Source: Pseudomonadota bacterium
Lineage (GTDB): Bacteria > Pseudomonadota > Alphaproteobacteria > Rhizobiales > Afifellaceae
Reading direction: 5' to 3'
NCBI GenBank assembly: GCA_023417735.1
Contig: JAEZEK010000061.1
Location: 1-7,575 of the forward strand
Length of the DNA stretch: 7,575 nt
This document shows, in pieces, positions 1-5,694 of this stretch. The notes under the pieces were generated by a model. The model saw only the letters and a list, made by a program, of their open reading frames with translations. It searched no databases and had not been told where the DNA came from. Both the position numbers and the translations under genes were made by a program. The number at the start of each line of letters is the position of its first letter. Position 1 is the stretch's first letter.

Positions 1-2
1 CG

Positions 3-833
3 CTCGCGCTGCTCGCGGCGGGTCTCGTCGGGGCGGTCGCCGTCCAGGTCCGCTACGGGCTCCACCCGCTGCGGCGGCTGGGCCGGGAGCTCGAAGCGGT
101 GCGTTCCGGCCGGGCCGAGCGGTTGACGGAAGAGGCGCCGGCGGAGGTCCTGCCGGCAGTCCAGGAGATCAACGCGCTCCTCGACCACAACGAGGCGATG
201 CTCGCCCGCGCCCGCACCCAGACCGGAAATCTCGCCCATGCGATCAGGAACCCGCTGACGGTGATCCGCAACGAAGCCTCGAGCCTCGGCGGAGAGCCCG
301 CCGCCGTCATAGCCAGGGAAGCGGCGAATATCGGCGAGCAGGTCGAGCGGCATCTGGCGCGGGCGCACGCCGCCGCTTCCGCGCAGGTCCTCGGCGTCAG
401 GTCGTCGGTTGGGGACGTCCTCGCCGACGTCGCGTTCTCCATGCGCCGGCTCTACGAAGGACGCCGCCTCGCGATCGAAGCCGAGCCGGCCGCGGATCTC
501 GCATTCCGGGGTGACCGCCATGACCTCGAGGAGATGGTGGGGAACCTTGCCGACAATGCCTGCAAGTGGGCGCGCTCCCGCGTCAGGATCACCGCCCGAC
601 GCGCCGGCGGCGAGTTGCTCGTGACCGTCGAGGACGACGGCCCCGGCATCCCTGCGGAGAAGGTAGCAGCGGTGCGCGTGCGCGGCGGGCGCATCGACGA
701 GGCGATCCCCGGCGCAGGCCTCGGCCTGGCGATCGTCGGCGACATCGCCGAGCTCTATCGCGGCCGGCTCGACCTCGGGCGTTCGCCGCTCGGCGGGCTC
801 CAGGCGACGCTGTCCCTGCCGCTCGCCCTATGA
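3..833 (+). CDS. PhoQ-like sensor histidine kinase, C-terminal part (5' end outside window)
   Basis: Membrane sensor kinase that would autophosphorylate on histidine and pass phosphate to a response regulator, presumably encoded just upstream. The reading frame is open from the window edge, so the true start is not visible; 276 residues remain. In order: the end of a hydrophobic membrane segment (residues 1-16), a HAMP-like linker (LHPLRRLGRELEAV), the H-box NLAHAIRNPLTVI with the phospho-accepting His at about 79 (nt 237-239), the N-box GNLADNACKWA (about 180-190), the G1 box VEDDGPGIP (about 209-217), and the G2 box GAGLGLAIV (about 237-245). All ATPase-domain motifs are intact. The N-box plus G1 region resembles enterobacterial PhoQ (NVLDNACKY...VEDDGPGIP), hence 'PhoQ-like'; the signal sensed cannot be inferred. 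A GTG at 99 is an internal codon, not a start. The stop is 177 bp before the TetR gene, so the kinase is probably not part of that operon. Confidence 0.93.
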   Translation, partial: LALLAAGLVGAVAVQVRYGLHPLRRLGRELEAVRSGRAERLTEEAPAEVLPAVQEINALLDHNEAMLARARTQTGNLAHAIRNPLTVIRNEASSLGGEPAAVIAREAANIGEQVERHLARAHAAASAQVLGVRSSVGDVLADVAFSMRRLYEGRRLAIEAEPAADLAFRGDRHDLEEMVGNLADNACKWARSRVRITARRAGGELLVTVEDDGPGIPAEKVAAVRVRGGRIDEAIPGAGLGLAIVGDIAELYRGRLDLGRSPLGGLQATLSLPLAL

Positions 834-1010
834 CCCCTTGCGGCAACGGAGCCGGGCGGCCAGTGAGCCCCAATTCGGCGGCAGCGAAGCCGCACGGGCC
901 GCGGCAACCATGCGGCTGGCACTCGCGGTCGACGGCTGCGACAGGATGGCGCTTTCCTGCTCGCGCGAACCGATTTAGTTAGTGATTGATAACTCGCTAC
1001 GGTCGCAACG
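834..1010. other. intergenic gap between kinase and repressor operon
   Basis: This gap of 177 bp contains no convincing gene. A modest hairpin (arms GCGGC at 878-882 and GCCGC at 889-893) could help end the kinase transcript, but no T-run follows it. The right end (about 970-995) is conspicuously A+T-rich for this genome and holds the operator candidate and presumably the promoter of the TetR operon. I cannot assign -35/-10 boxes with confidence. Confidence 0.5.
977..994. promoter_or_regulatory. candidate TetR-family operator, AGTTA-N8-TAACT
   Basis: An inverted repeat with 5-bp arms (AGTTA 977-981, TAACT 990-994) around an 8-bp A+T-rich centre lies 16 bp before the repressor start codon, in an A+T-rich patch within very G+C-rich DNA. 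Spaced palindromes just upstream of a self-encoded TetR gene are the usual autoregulatory arrangement. The left side also shows short tandem TTAG/TTAG and TGAT/TGAT steps. Binding by the product of the next gene is an inference from position and symmetry. Confidence 0.5.
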
Positions 1011-1625
1011 ATGATGGCCCGGAAGAGCGCCGCGGTGCGCAAGAACGAGATCGTGGACGCGGTGCTCGCGCTCGCCGACCGGGGCGGGCCGGACCGGCTT
1101 GCGACGGGCACCGTCGCGGAGGCGGTCGGCCTGACGCAGCCGGCCCTCTTCCGGCACTTTCCGACCAAGCAGGCGATGTGGGGCGCGGTCGTCGAGCGGA
1201 TCAGGACGGACATGGAGCTGCGCTGGCGCGCGGCCTCCGCACAGCCGGCGCCGCCGCTCGACGCGTTGCGCGGCATCGTGGCCGCGCAGCTCGGCTTGAT
1301 CCGCGACGTCCCGGCGATCCCCGCCATCCTCTTCTCGCGCGAGCTTCACGCCGAGAACCCGGCGATGCGCGCCATGTTCCGGGCGCTCATGGCCCGCTTC
1401 CACCGCCGCCTTTCGCTGCTTCTGGCCGACGCGCAGAAGGCCGGCGAGATCGAGGCGGCCGTCGATCCGGCCGACCTCGCCTTCCTCGTGATGACGGTCG
1501 TCCAGGGCCTCACCATGCGCTGGTCGATCTCCGATCGCGCCTTCGATCTCGTCGGCGAAGGGTTGCGGCTCCTCGATGTCCAGCTCGCCGCGTTCGCCGG
1601 CCGGCGCGCTGAGGAGTTGCCGTGA
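1011..1625 (+). CDS. TetR/AcrR family transcriptional repressor
   Basis: Ligand-responsive DNA-binding repressor, 204 aa, normal length for the family. The N-terminal part (about residues 8-55) is a typical TetR helix-turn-helix: AGTVAEAVG-like recognition (here TGTVAEAVGLTQPALFRHF) followed by the conserved FRHFPTKQAMW stretch. The remaining all-helical part is the effector-binding and dimerisation domain, which varies between members and does not reveal the ligand. An in-frame TAA at 990-992 limits the start to ATG 1011 or ATG 1014; neither has a good Shine-Dalgarno sequence, so the leader may be very short. The stop overlaps the start region of the HlyD gene, so the two are cotranscribed. 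By position it most likely represses its own operon through the palindrome at 977-994 and is released by the compound that the exporter removes. Confidence 0.93.
   Translation: MMARKSAAVRKNEIVDAVLALADRGGPDRLATGTVAEAVGLTQPALFRHFPTKQAMWGAVVERIRTDMELRWRAASAQPAPPLDALRGIVAAQLGLIRDVPAIPAILFSRELHAENPAMRAMFRALMARFHRRLSLLLADAQKAGEIEAAVDPADLAFLVMTVVQGLTMRWSISDRAFDLVGEGLRLLDVQLAAFAGRRAEELP
1611..1616 (+). promoter_or_regulatory. ribosome binding site of the HlyD-like gene (GAGGAG)
   Basis: GAGGAG lies inside the last codons of the TetR gene, 8 nt before ATG 1625 but only 5 nt before the alternative GTG 1622. Spacing favours the ATG. Confidence 0.6.
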
Positions 1626-2779
1626 TGCGCTGGCGCCGGATCCTGGGCTCCCTCCTCCTGCTCGCGGCCGTCGGCGGGGCGGGCTTCTTCTATCTGGCCG
1701 TGCGCCCCGTCGCGGTCCGGGTCGCCGCGCCGGAAGGGGAAGTGACGTTCGAGGTGTTCGGGCTCGGCACGGTCGAGGCGCGGATCGTGTCGCGCGTCGG
1801 CTTCCCGATCGGCGGGATCCTCACCGCGCTCACCGCCGATCACGGCGACCGCGTCGCGGCGGGGACGGTGCTCGCCCGGCTCGACGAGGCGGAGCAGAAG
1901 GCGCAGCTCGCCAAGTCGGAGGCGGCGCTGGCGAGCGCGGAGGCGGGCCTGCACAAGGCGGACGCCCTCGTCGCCAAGGCCGAGACGGTGGCGGGGCAGC
2001 AGCAGGAGATCAACCGCCGTCGCCAGGTCCTCGTGCAGCGCGGCACCGGCTCCGTCGAGGCGGCCGAGCAGGCGCAGATGGAATCCGACGTCGCCGCCGC
2101 CGACCGGGCGATCGCGCTGCGCGACGCCGAGGTCGCGCGCGCCGGCGTGACGAACGCCCGCGCCCAGCTCCGGTTCGATGCGGTCAAGCTCGACCACCAC
2201 GCGCTCGCGGCTCCCTTCGATGCGCTCGTGGTGGAGCGTCACAAGGAGCTCGGCGCCGTGATCGGCCCGGGCGAAACGGTCTTCACGCTGGTCGACCCGG
2301 ATACCGTATGGGTGCTCGCCTATGTCGACGAAAGCCGGGCGGGCGACCTCCGGCCCGGTCAGCCGGCGCGCGTCAGGTTGCGTTCGCTGCCGGACCGCCT
2401 GTTTCAGGCCGAGATCGTCCGGATCGGCATCGAGAGCGACCGCCTCAACGAAGAGCGCCGCGTCTTCGTGAAGTGCCGCGACTGCCCGCCCGAGTTCCAT
2501 CTCGGCGAGCAGGCCGAGATCGTCATCCGGACCGCGACCGCCACCGGCGCGCTGATGATCCCCGAAAATGCCATCGAGCGCCCCGGGGAACGCGAGGGCA
2601 CCCTGTGGACCGTGGAGGACGGCCGGCTCGCCCGGCGCCGCGTCACGCTCGGCCGCCGCAATCTCGACGGCCGCGTCGAGATCCTCGCAGGCGTGCCGGA
2701 CGGCGCCCGCGTGGTGACCGAGCGCGGCACCGGCTTGCGCGAAGGTCGTCGCGCGCTCATCGAGGGGGCTTCGCCGTGA
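1625..2779 (+). CDS. HlyD/DevB-family periplasmic adaptor subunit of ABC exporter
   Basis: Membrane-fusion (adaptor) protein, 384 aa, linking the inner-membrane ABC transporter to an outer-membrane channel. It has a short cytoplasmic basic N-terminus (MRWRR), one membrane anchor (about 6-25), and a first lipoyl-like half (about 46-88, ending VAAGTVLARLDEAE). A long Ala/Glu/Gln-rich coiled-coil hairpin follows (about 88-185), then the second lipoyl half (LAAPFDALVVERHKELG, 194-210) and beta-barrel/membrane-proximal domains (LVDPDTVWVLAYVDE and DGARVVTERG). A Cys-x-x-Cys pair (CRDC, 284-287) precedes the LGEQAEI stretch; in the oxidising periplasm it could form a disulphide. Start: ATG 1625 is chosen for its Shine-Dalgarno spacing; GTG 1622 adds one residue. 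It overlaps the TetR stop and, by 4 bp (GTGA), the permease start, so translation is probably coupled. The exported substrate cannot be told from the sequence. Confidence 0.93.
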   Translation: MRWRRILGSLLLLAAVGGAGFFYLAVRPVAVRVAAPEGEVTFEVFGLGTVEARIVSRVGFPIGGILTALTADHGDRVAAGTVLARLDEAEQKAQLAKSEAALASAEAGLHKADALVAKAETVAGQQQEINRRRQVLVQRGTGSVEAAEQAQMESDVAAADRAIALRDAEVARAGVTNARAQLRFDAVKLDHHALAAPFDALVVERHKELGAVIGPGETVFTLVDPDTVWVLAYVDESRAGDLRPGQPARVRLRSLPDRLFQAEIVRIGIESDRLNEERRVFVKCRDCPPEFHLGEQAEIVIRTATATGALMIPENAIERPGEREGTLWTVEDGRLARRRVTLGRRNLDGRVEILAGVPDGARVVTERGTGLREGRRALIEGASP

Positions 2780-3909
2780 ACCTCGCCTATCGCGACATAA
2801 GGCACAATCTCGGGCGCTTCCTGCTCACCTGCATCGGCCTCAGCCTGCTTCTCGGCGTGGTGCTCTCGATGATCGGCATCTATCGCGGGCTGGTCGTGGA
2901 CGCCCTCACGCTCGCGCGGGCGCCGGCGGCCGATCTCTGGGTGGTGCAGGCGGGCTCGCGCGGGCCCTTCGCGGAGGCCTCCCGCATCCCCGGCGACACG
3001 CGCGCCGCGATCGCGCGCCTCGGCGGCGTGGCCGAGGCCGGTGCCGTCACCTTCCAGACGGCGGAGACCTTCCATGCCGGCCGCAAGCTGCGGTTCCAGA
3101 TCGTCGGCTACGAGCCCGGCCGGCACGGCGGGCCGCATCGGATCGCCGAGGGCCGCCCGATCGCCCGCGCCCATTTCGAGATGATCGCCGACGCCCGGGC
3201 GGGGCTTGCGGTCGGGGAGGTCGTCCGCCTCGGCCGCGACGGCTACACCGTGGTCGGCCTGACGCGCGACCTCGTCGCCTCCGGCGGCGATCCCGTCGTG
3301 TTCGTCGCCCTGGCGGATGCGCAGACGCTGCAGTTCGAGCTCGACCCCGCCGCCATGCGCCGCGAGCGGGCGCGCAGCGGGGCCGCCGCCAGCGTCGACA
3401 GCATCAACGCCGTGGTCGCGCGCGTCGCGCCGGGGGTCCACCCGGATACGGTCGCCGAGACGGTCCGGCGCTGGAAGCATCTCGCCGCCATCACCCAGGC
3501 CGAGCAGGAGGTCATCCTGACGCGCTCCGTGGTCGAGCAGGCGCGCCGCCAGATCGGGCTCTTCACCTCCATCCTGCTCGTCGTCTCCACCGTCATCATC
3601 GCTCTGATCGTCTATACGATGACGATGGACAAGCGGCGGGAGATCGCCACGCTGAAGCTGATCGGCGCGCCCGATCGGACCATTGCCGGGCTTGTCCTGC
3701 AGCAGGCGCTCGCCATGGGCGCGATCGGGTTCGGGATCGGCGCGCTGCTGATCTCGACGGTGAAGGACGTCTTCCCGCGCCGCGTCGTCCTGCAGCCGGA
3801 GGACGGGCTCGCCCTCGCCTTCGTGGTGATCGCCGTCTGCGTGGTGGCGAGCGGGCTCGGCATGCGGTTCGCGCTGAAGATCGACCCCGCCACCGCGCTC
3901 GGGGGCTGA
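2776..3909 (+). CDS. DevC-like ABC exporter permease, FtsX/MacB fold
   Basis: Inner-membrane permease, 377 aa, the usual length of DevC proteins. Topology is that of the FtsX family: one membrane segment near the N-terminus (about 15-37), a large periplasmic domain (about 40-258), then three segments (about 261-281, 307-327, 345-366). After TM2 comes the conserved cytoplasmic stretch MDKRREIATLKLIGAP (284-299), which in this family contacts the ATPase, and the protein ends in the typical KIDPATALGG. It starts at GTG 2776, inside the adaptor's stop codon, with GAGGGGG at 2762-2768 placed 7 nt upstream as ribosome binding site. The open frame continues far upstream (to 1576), but that part is an arginine/proline-rich shadow of the adaptor gene. 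As in MacB/LolCDE-like transporters, it probably works by mechanotransmission, with ATP hydrolysis driving periplasmic movements, rather than as a classic channel (family knowledge). Confidence 0.92.
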   Translation: MNLAYRDIRHNLGRFLLTCIGLSLLLGVVLSMIGIYRGLVVDALTLARAPAADLWVVQAGSRGPFAEASRIPGDTRAAIARLGGVAEAGAVTFQTAETFHAGRKLRFQIVGYEPGRHGGPHRIAEGRPIARAHFEMIADARAGLAVGEVVRLGRDGYTVVGLTRDLVASGGDPVVFVALADAQTLQFELDPAAMRRERARSGAAASVDSINAVVARVAPGVHPDTVAETVRRWKHLAAITQAEQEVILTRSVVEQARRQIGLFTSILLVVSTVIIALIVYTMTMDKRREIATLKLIGAPDRTIAGLVLQQALAMGAIGFGIGALLISTVKDVFPRRVVLQPEDGLALAFVVIAVCVVASGLGMRFALKIDPATALGG

Positions 3910-3910
3910 A

Positions 3911-4648
3911 ATGGATTCGCTGCCGGACCCCGCGCCCGCCGCCGGCGAGCGTCTCGTCGAGCCGCTCGTCGAGCTCCGCGAGATCTCGAAGCATTTCGGC
4001 GAGGGCGAGACCCGCGTCGACGCGCTGCGCGGCGTCAGCCTCGCCATCCACCCGCAGGAGGTCGTCGGGCTGCTCGGGCCCTCCGGCTCCGGCAAGACGA
4101 CCCTCCTCAACGTGATCGGCTGCATAACGGAGCCGAGCAGCGGCTTCATGCGGCTCGACGGCGAGGCCGTCTATGACGGCCGCTGGCTGAAGGGCGACCT
4201 CCGCCGGCTGCGGCTCGACAAGATCGGCTTCATCTTCCAGTTCCACAACCTGCTGCCGTTCCTGAACGCCACCGACAACGTCGCCGTCGTGCTCCATCTG
4301 GCAGGGCTGGAGCGCAAGGCGGCGCAGGCGCGGGCAAGAGAGCTTCTCGACTATCTCGAGGTCGGCCACCGCAGCCACGCCTTTCCGGCGAAGCTCTCCG
4401 GCGGCGAGGCCCAGCGTGTGGCGATCGCCCGCGCGCTCGCCAACCGGCCGCGCATCATTCTCGCCGACGAGCCGACGGCGGCGCTCGATTCCGAGCGCGC
4501 CGCCATCGTCATGGACCTCCTGCGGAAGGTCGCAGCCGACCAGGACGCGGCGGTGATCGCCGTCACCCACGACGAGAAGATCTTCGACCGCTTCGACCGC
4601 ATCCACCTCCTCCGGGACGGCCGCCTCGCCGGCCGGGCGGAGGCGTGA
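3911..4648 (+). CDS. ABC exporter ATP-binding protein, LolD/DevA-like
   Basis: Cytoplasmic ATPase energising the exporter, 245 aa. All nucleotide-binding motifs are intact: Walker A GPSGSGKTT (56-64), Q-loop Gln at about 110 (IFQFHNLLPF), signature LSGGEAQRVAIARAL (162-176), Walker B IILADEPTAALD (182-193) and H-loop VTHD (His 220). The signature followed by QRVAIARAL and the FQFHNLLP stretch are typical of the LolD/MacB/DevA (lipoprotein or macrolide exporter) branch. It begins 2 nt after the permease stop with ATG 3911 and only a weak G-run as ribosome binding site, so it probably relies on translational coupling. It carries an N-terminal extension of about 20 residues (Pro/Ala-rich) before the first beta strand. 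Last gene of the TetR-adaptor-permease-ATPase operon. Confidence 0.95.
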   Translation: MDSLPDPAPAAGERLVEPLVELREISKHFGEGETRVDALRGVSLAIHPQEVVGLLGPSGSGKTTLLNVIGCITEPSSGFMRLDGEAVYDGRWLKGDLRRLRLDKIGFIFQFHNLLPFLNATDNVAVVLHLAGLERKAAQARARELLDYLEVGHRSHAFPAKLSGGEAQRVAIARALANRPRIILADEPTAALDSERAAIVMDLLRKVAADQDAAVIAVTHDEKIFDRFDRIHLLRDGRLAGRAEA

Positions 4649-4766
4649 CGCCGCTCCCGCAGCGCCGCAGGCGGCCGGGGGGGATTGCGCATGAGAAGGC
4701 TGAAGAGAACGGTCGAGCCCGAAGGGTCCGGGCCGCTGTCGGGCCGCCGGCAGGCTGCCGCGAACA
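4649..4766. other. intergenic region after the exporter operon
   Basis: No credible gene. G+C-rich short inverted repeats are present (GCCCG 4717-4721 with CGGGC 4729-4733; CGGCAG 4748-4753 with CTGCCG 4755-4760). They could contribute to ending the operon transcript, but no T-tract follows, so I do not call a terminator. An open frame running from GTG 4645 into the next gene has basic, low-quality content here and is not taken as coding. Confidence 0.45.
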
Positions 4767-4792
4767 GGAACCTCCGCACGTTGCGGAGCGTT
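4767..4792 (+). promoter_or_regulatory. EcfG (general stress sigma factor) promoter, GGAAC-N17-CGTT
   Basis: The -35 element GGAAC is at 4767-4771 and the -10 element CGTT at 4789-4792, separated by 17 nt. This is an exact match to the alphaproteobacterial EcfG consensus (GGAAC-N16/17-CGTT). Transcription would start around 4799-4801, leaving a leader of under 40 nt before the ATG at 4837. The spacer holds a perfect inverted repeat, CTCCGCA (4772-4778) and TGCGGAG (4782-4788). The match and its placement before a well-formed gene make it a strong promoter candidate; the sigma factor gene itself is not in the window. Confidence 0.82.
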
Positions 4793-4824
4793 CGCCGTGG
4801 CCAGCCTGGTGGCTGGACAGCGTC

Positions 4825-4829
4825 GGAGG
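4825..4829 (+). promoter_or_regulatory. ribosome binding site (GGAGG) fixing the start at 4837
   Basis: A perfect GGAGG lies 7 nt before ATG 4837. It decides the start of the rhodopsin-transducer homologue against the upstream GTG 4645, which would also have the coding region running across the promoter. Confidence 0.85.
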
Positions 4830-4836
4830 CATAGCC

Positions 4837-5214
4837 ATGCGGCAGGAGGTCGGGAGCAGGACCTGGGCGATTCCGGAGGGCTACATTCCCTCGGGGAGCA
4901 CCGGCGAGGATGCCGCGCTGGTTTCGCACGAGACGGCATGCATCCTCAACGCGTCGGACCGCGACGCGACCGTCTCGATCACCGTCCTCTTCGAAGATCG
5001 CGACCCCGTCGGGCCCTATCGTGTCGCCGTGCCCGCGATGCGGACCAGGCACGTCCGCTTCAACGATCTCCAGGACCCTCAGCCCATCCCCCGCGACACG
5101 GCCTATTCCTCGATCATCCGGTCGGACGTTCCGGTCGTCGTCCAGCACACTCGCCTTGATTCGCGAAAGGCGGAGCTCGCGCTCCTTTCGACGCTCGCCT
5201 ACCCGGCGGCGTGA
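4837..5214 (+). CDS. Anabaena sensory rhodopsin transducer (ASRT) family protein
   Basis: Soluble 125-aa protein of the sensory rhodopsin transducer family. I recognise it by the conserved run of motifs: TWAIPEGYIP (9-18), SHETACILNASD (30-41), DPVGPYRVAVPAMRTRHVRFNDL (56-78), PIPRDTAYSSII (83-94), and SDVPVVVQHTRLDSRKAELALLSTLAY (96-122). The length equals that of the cyanobacterial protein, and the start at ATG 4837 gives an N-terminus aligned with the family. In Anabaena the protein is a small beta-sandwich tetramer that binds the cytoplasmic face of sensory rhodopsin and has been linked to gene regulation. Many bacteria carry homologues without any rhodopsin, and their role there is unknown. 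No rhodopsin gene is visible here. The EcfG-type promoter at 4767 suggests induction in the general stress response. Transcribed alone; convergent with the small gene at 5407-5481. Confidence 0.93.
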   Translation: MRQEVGSRTWAIPEGYIPSGSTGEDAALVSHETACILNASDRDATVSITVLFEDRDPVGPYRVAVPAMRTRHVRFNDLQDPQPIPRDTAYSSIIRSDVPVVVQHTRLDSRKAELALLSTLAYPAA

Positions 5215-5406
5215 CGGTTCCCGACGATCGAGGACGGGCGCGGGAGCGGATGGCGCTCGGTGCGCCCGCAAGCCGGCCCGATCGGCACGAGCCGCCGAGC
5301 AGGGATCACGTTTCGTCGGCGGTGCTCCGCCGACGTCGGCAGGCGGCCGACCGGCGCTGGGGCACGTGATCTCCGTACCGGGTGGCGCCGCTTGGCCGCC
5401 CGAGCC
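5215..5406. other. intergenic region between convergent genes
   Basis: This stretch of 192 bp lies between the ends of two convergent genes. It holds no credible gene but has dense inverted-repeat structure (see 5304-5371). Confidence 0.5.
5304..5371. repeat. nested inverted repeats, possible bidirectional terminator or REP-like element
   Basis: An outer pair of perfect 8-bp arms, GATCACGT (5304-5311) and ACGTGATC (5364-5371), encloses two further hairpins. The first has perfect 9-bp arms with a 4-nt loop: CGTCGGCGG 5314-5322 and CCGCCGACG 5327-5335. The second has 6-bp arms, GTCGGC 5335-5340 and GCCGAC 5346-5351; the two inner hairpins share base 5335. The whole could fold like a three-way junction on either strand. 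It sits between convergent genes, where a bidirectional terminator is expected, but there is no T-tract. A short mobile palindromic element is the alternative. Confidence 0.5.
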
Positions 5407-5481
5407 TCACGCAAGGCCGAAGAACGCCAGGACCGCCACGACCACCACGACGAGCCCGACCAGGTAGATGATGCTGTTCAT
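5407..5481 (-). CDS. 24-residue hydrophobic membrane peptide
   Basis: Very short gene on the minus strand: ATG at 5481 down to TGA at 5407-5409. The product begins MNSIIYLVGLVVVVV and continues with Ala/Val/Leu/Phe to a C-terminal FFGLA. It is essentially a single membrane helix without charged residues, so it should insert in the inner membrane. Despite its size the gene is well formed: a Shine-Dalgarno GAGAGG (5487-5492) lies 5 nt from the start, and a perfect EcfG promoter lies 31 bp further up. From memory, very similar peptides (MNSIIYLVGL...) occur widely in Rhizobiales as uncharacterised proteins; I cannot verify that here. Function unknown; a role in the envelope stress response or as a partner of a larger membrane protein would be guesswork. 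Confidence 0.82.
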   Translation of the reverse strand: MNSIIYLVGLVVVVVAVLAFFGLA

Positions 5482-5486
5482 TGGTG

Positions 5487-5492
5487 CCTCTC
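5487..5492 (-). promoter_or_regulatory. ribosome binding site of the membrane peptide gene (GAGAGG)
   Basis: On the minus strand GAGAGG stands 5 nt before the ATG at 5481. It supports reading this very short frame as a real gene. Confidence 0.6.
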
Positions 5493-5512
5493 GAACACAT
5501 CCGCTGCCGGCG

Positions 5513-5538
5513 AACGGTTCAATGAGCGGAGATGTTCC
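5513..5538 (-). promoter_or_regulatory. EcfG promoter on the minus strand, GGAAC-N17-CGTT
   Basis: Read on the minus strand, GGAAC (5538-5534) is followed after 17 nt by CGTT (5516-5513), an exact match to the EcfG general-stress consensus. Transcription would start near 5505, giving a leader of about 25 nt that includes the ribosome binding site of the 24-residue peptide gene at 5481. The spacing equals that of the promoter at 4767-4792. Confidence 0.8.
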
Positions 5539-5612
5539 AACCCTGCTGCGGCAGCTTCGATGCCGCACAAGCGGAGGCATTCGGTGCGCCGGCCGCCGAA
5601 CGCGCCGGACCT

Positions 5613-5648
5613 CCCGGATGCAGGTGCCCGGATGCAGGTGCCCGGATG
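5613..5648 (+). repeat. tandem repeat, 14-bp unit CCCGGATGCAGGTG, 2.6 copies
   Basis: Two identical 14-bp units (5613-5626 and 5627-5640) plus the first 8 bp of a third (5641-5648), in non-coding DNA between the EcfG promoter at 5513 and the 3' end of the next minus-strand gene. The unit is not a multiple of three and lies outside any credible gene. Likely a slippage-prone minisatellite; a protein-binding role is possible but not shown. Confidence 0.75.
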
Positions 5649-5673
5649 AAGGCGGACCGGTGCCGTTATGAAT

Positions 5674-5694
5674 GGCGGGGATCCGGGCCCCGCC
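5674..5694 (-). terminator. candidate terminator hairpin of the 383-aa gene
   Basis: Perfect 7-bp G+C-only arms, GGCGGGG (5674-5680) and CCCCGCC (5688-5694), with a 7-nt loop, begin immediately after the stop codon of the minus-strand gene ending at 5695. There is no clear T-run beyond it on the minus strand (ATTCATAACGG), so it is at best a weak intrinsic terminator. Confidence 0.45.

Noticed and set aside
910..978. 22-codon plus-strand frame (MRLALAVDGCDRMAL...) before the TetR gene
   Set aside because: No Shine-Dalgarno and no supporting promoter or hydrophobic pattern.
2404..4149. Long (581-codon) open frame on the minus strand opposite the permease and ATPase
   Set aside because: It mirrors well-identified plus-strand genes; its sequence is Arg/Asp/Gly-rich repeats typical of an antisense frame in high-G+C DNA.
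4645..4836. Upstream extension of the ASRT-family gene to GTG 4645, overlapping the ATPase gene stop
   Set aside because: The extra 64 residues are Arg/Pro-rich, unlike the family, and run across a perfect EcfG promoter; ATG 4837 has a perfect GGAGG at 7 nt and gives the family's length.
4649..5406. A rhodopsin gene next to the transducer homologue
   Set aside because: Neither strand nearby encodes a seven-helix membrane protein; the gene stands alone in this window.
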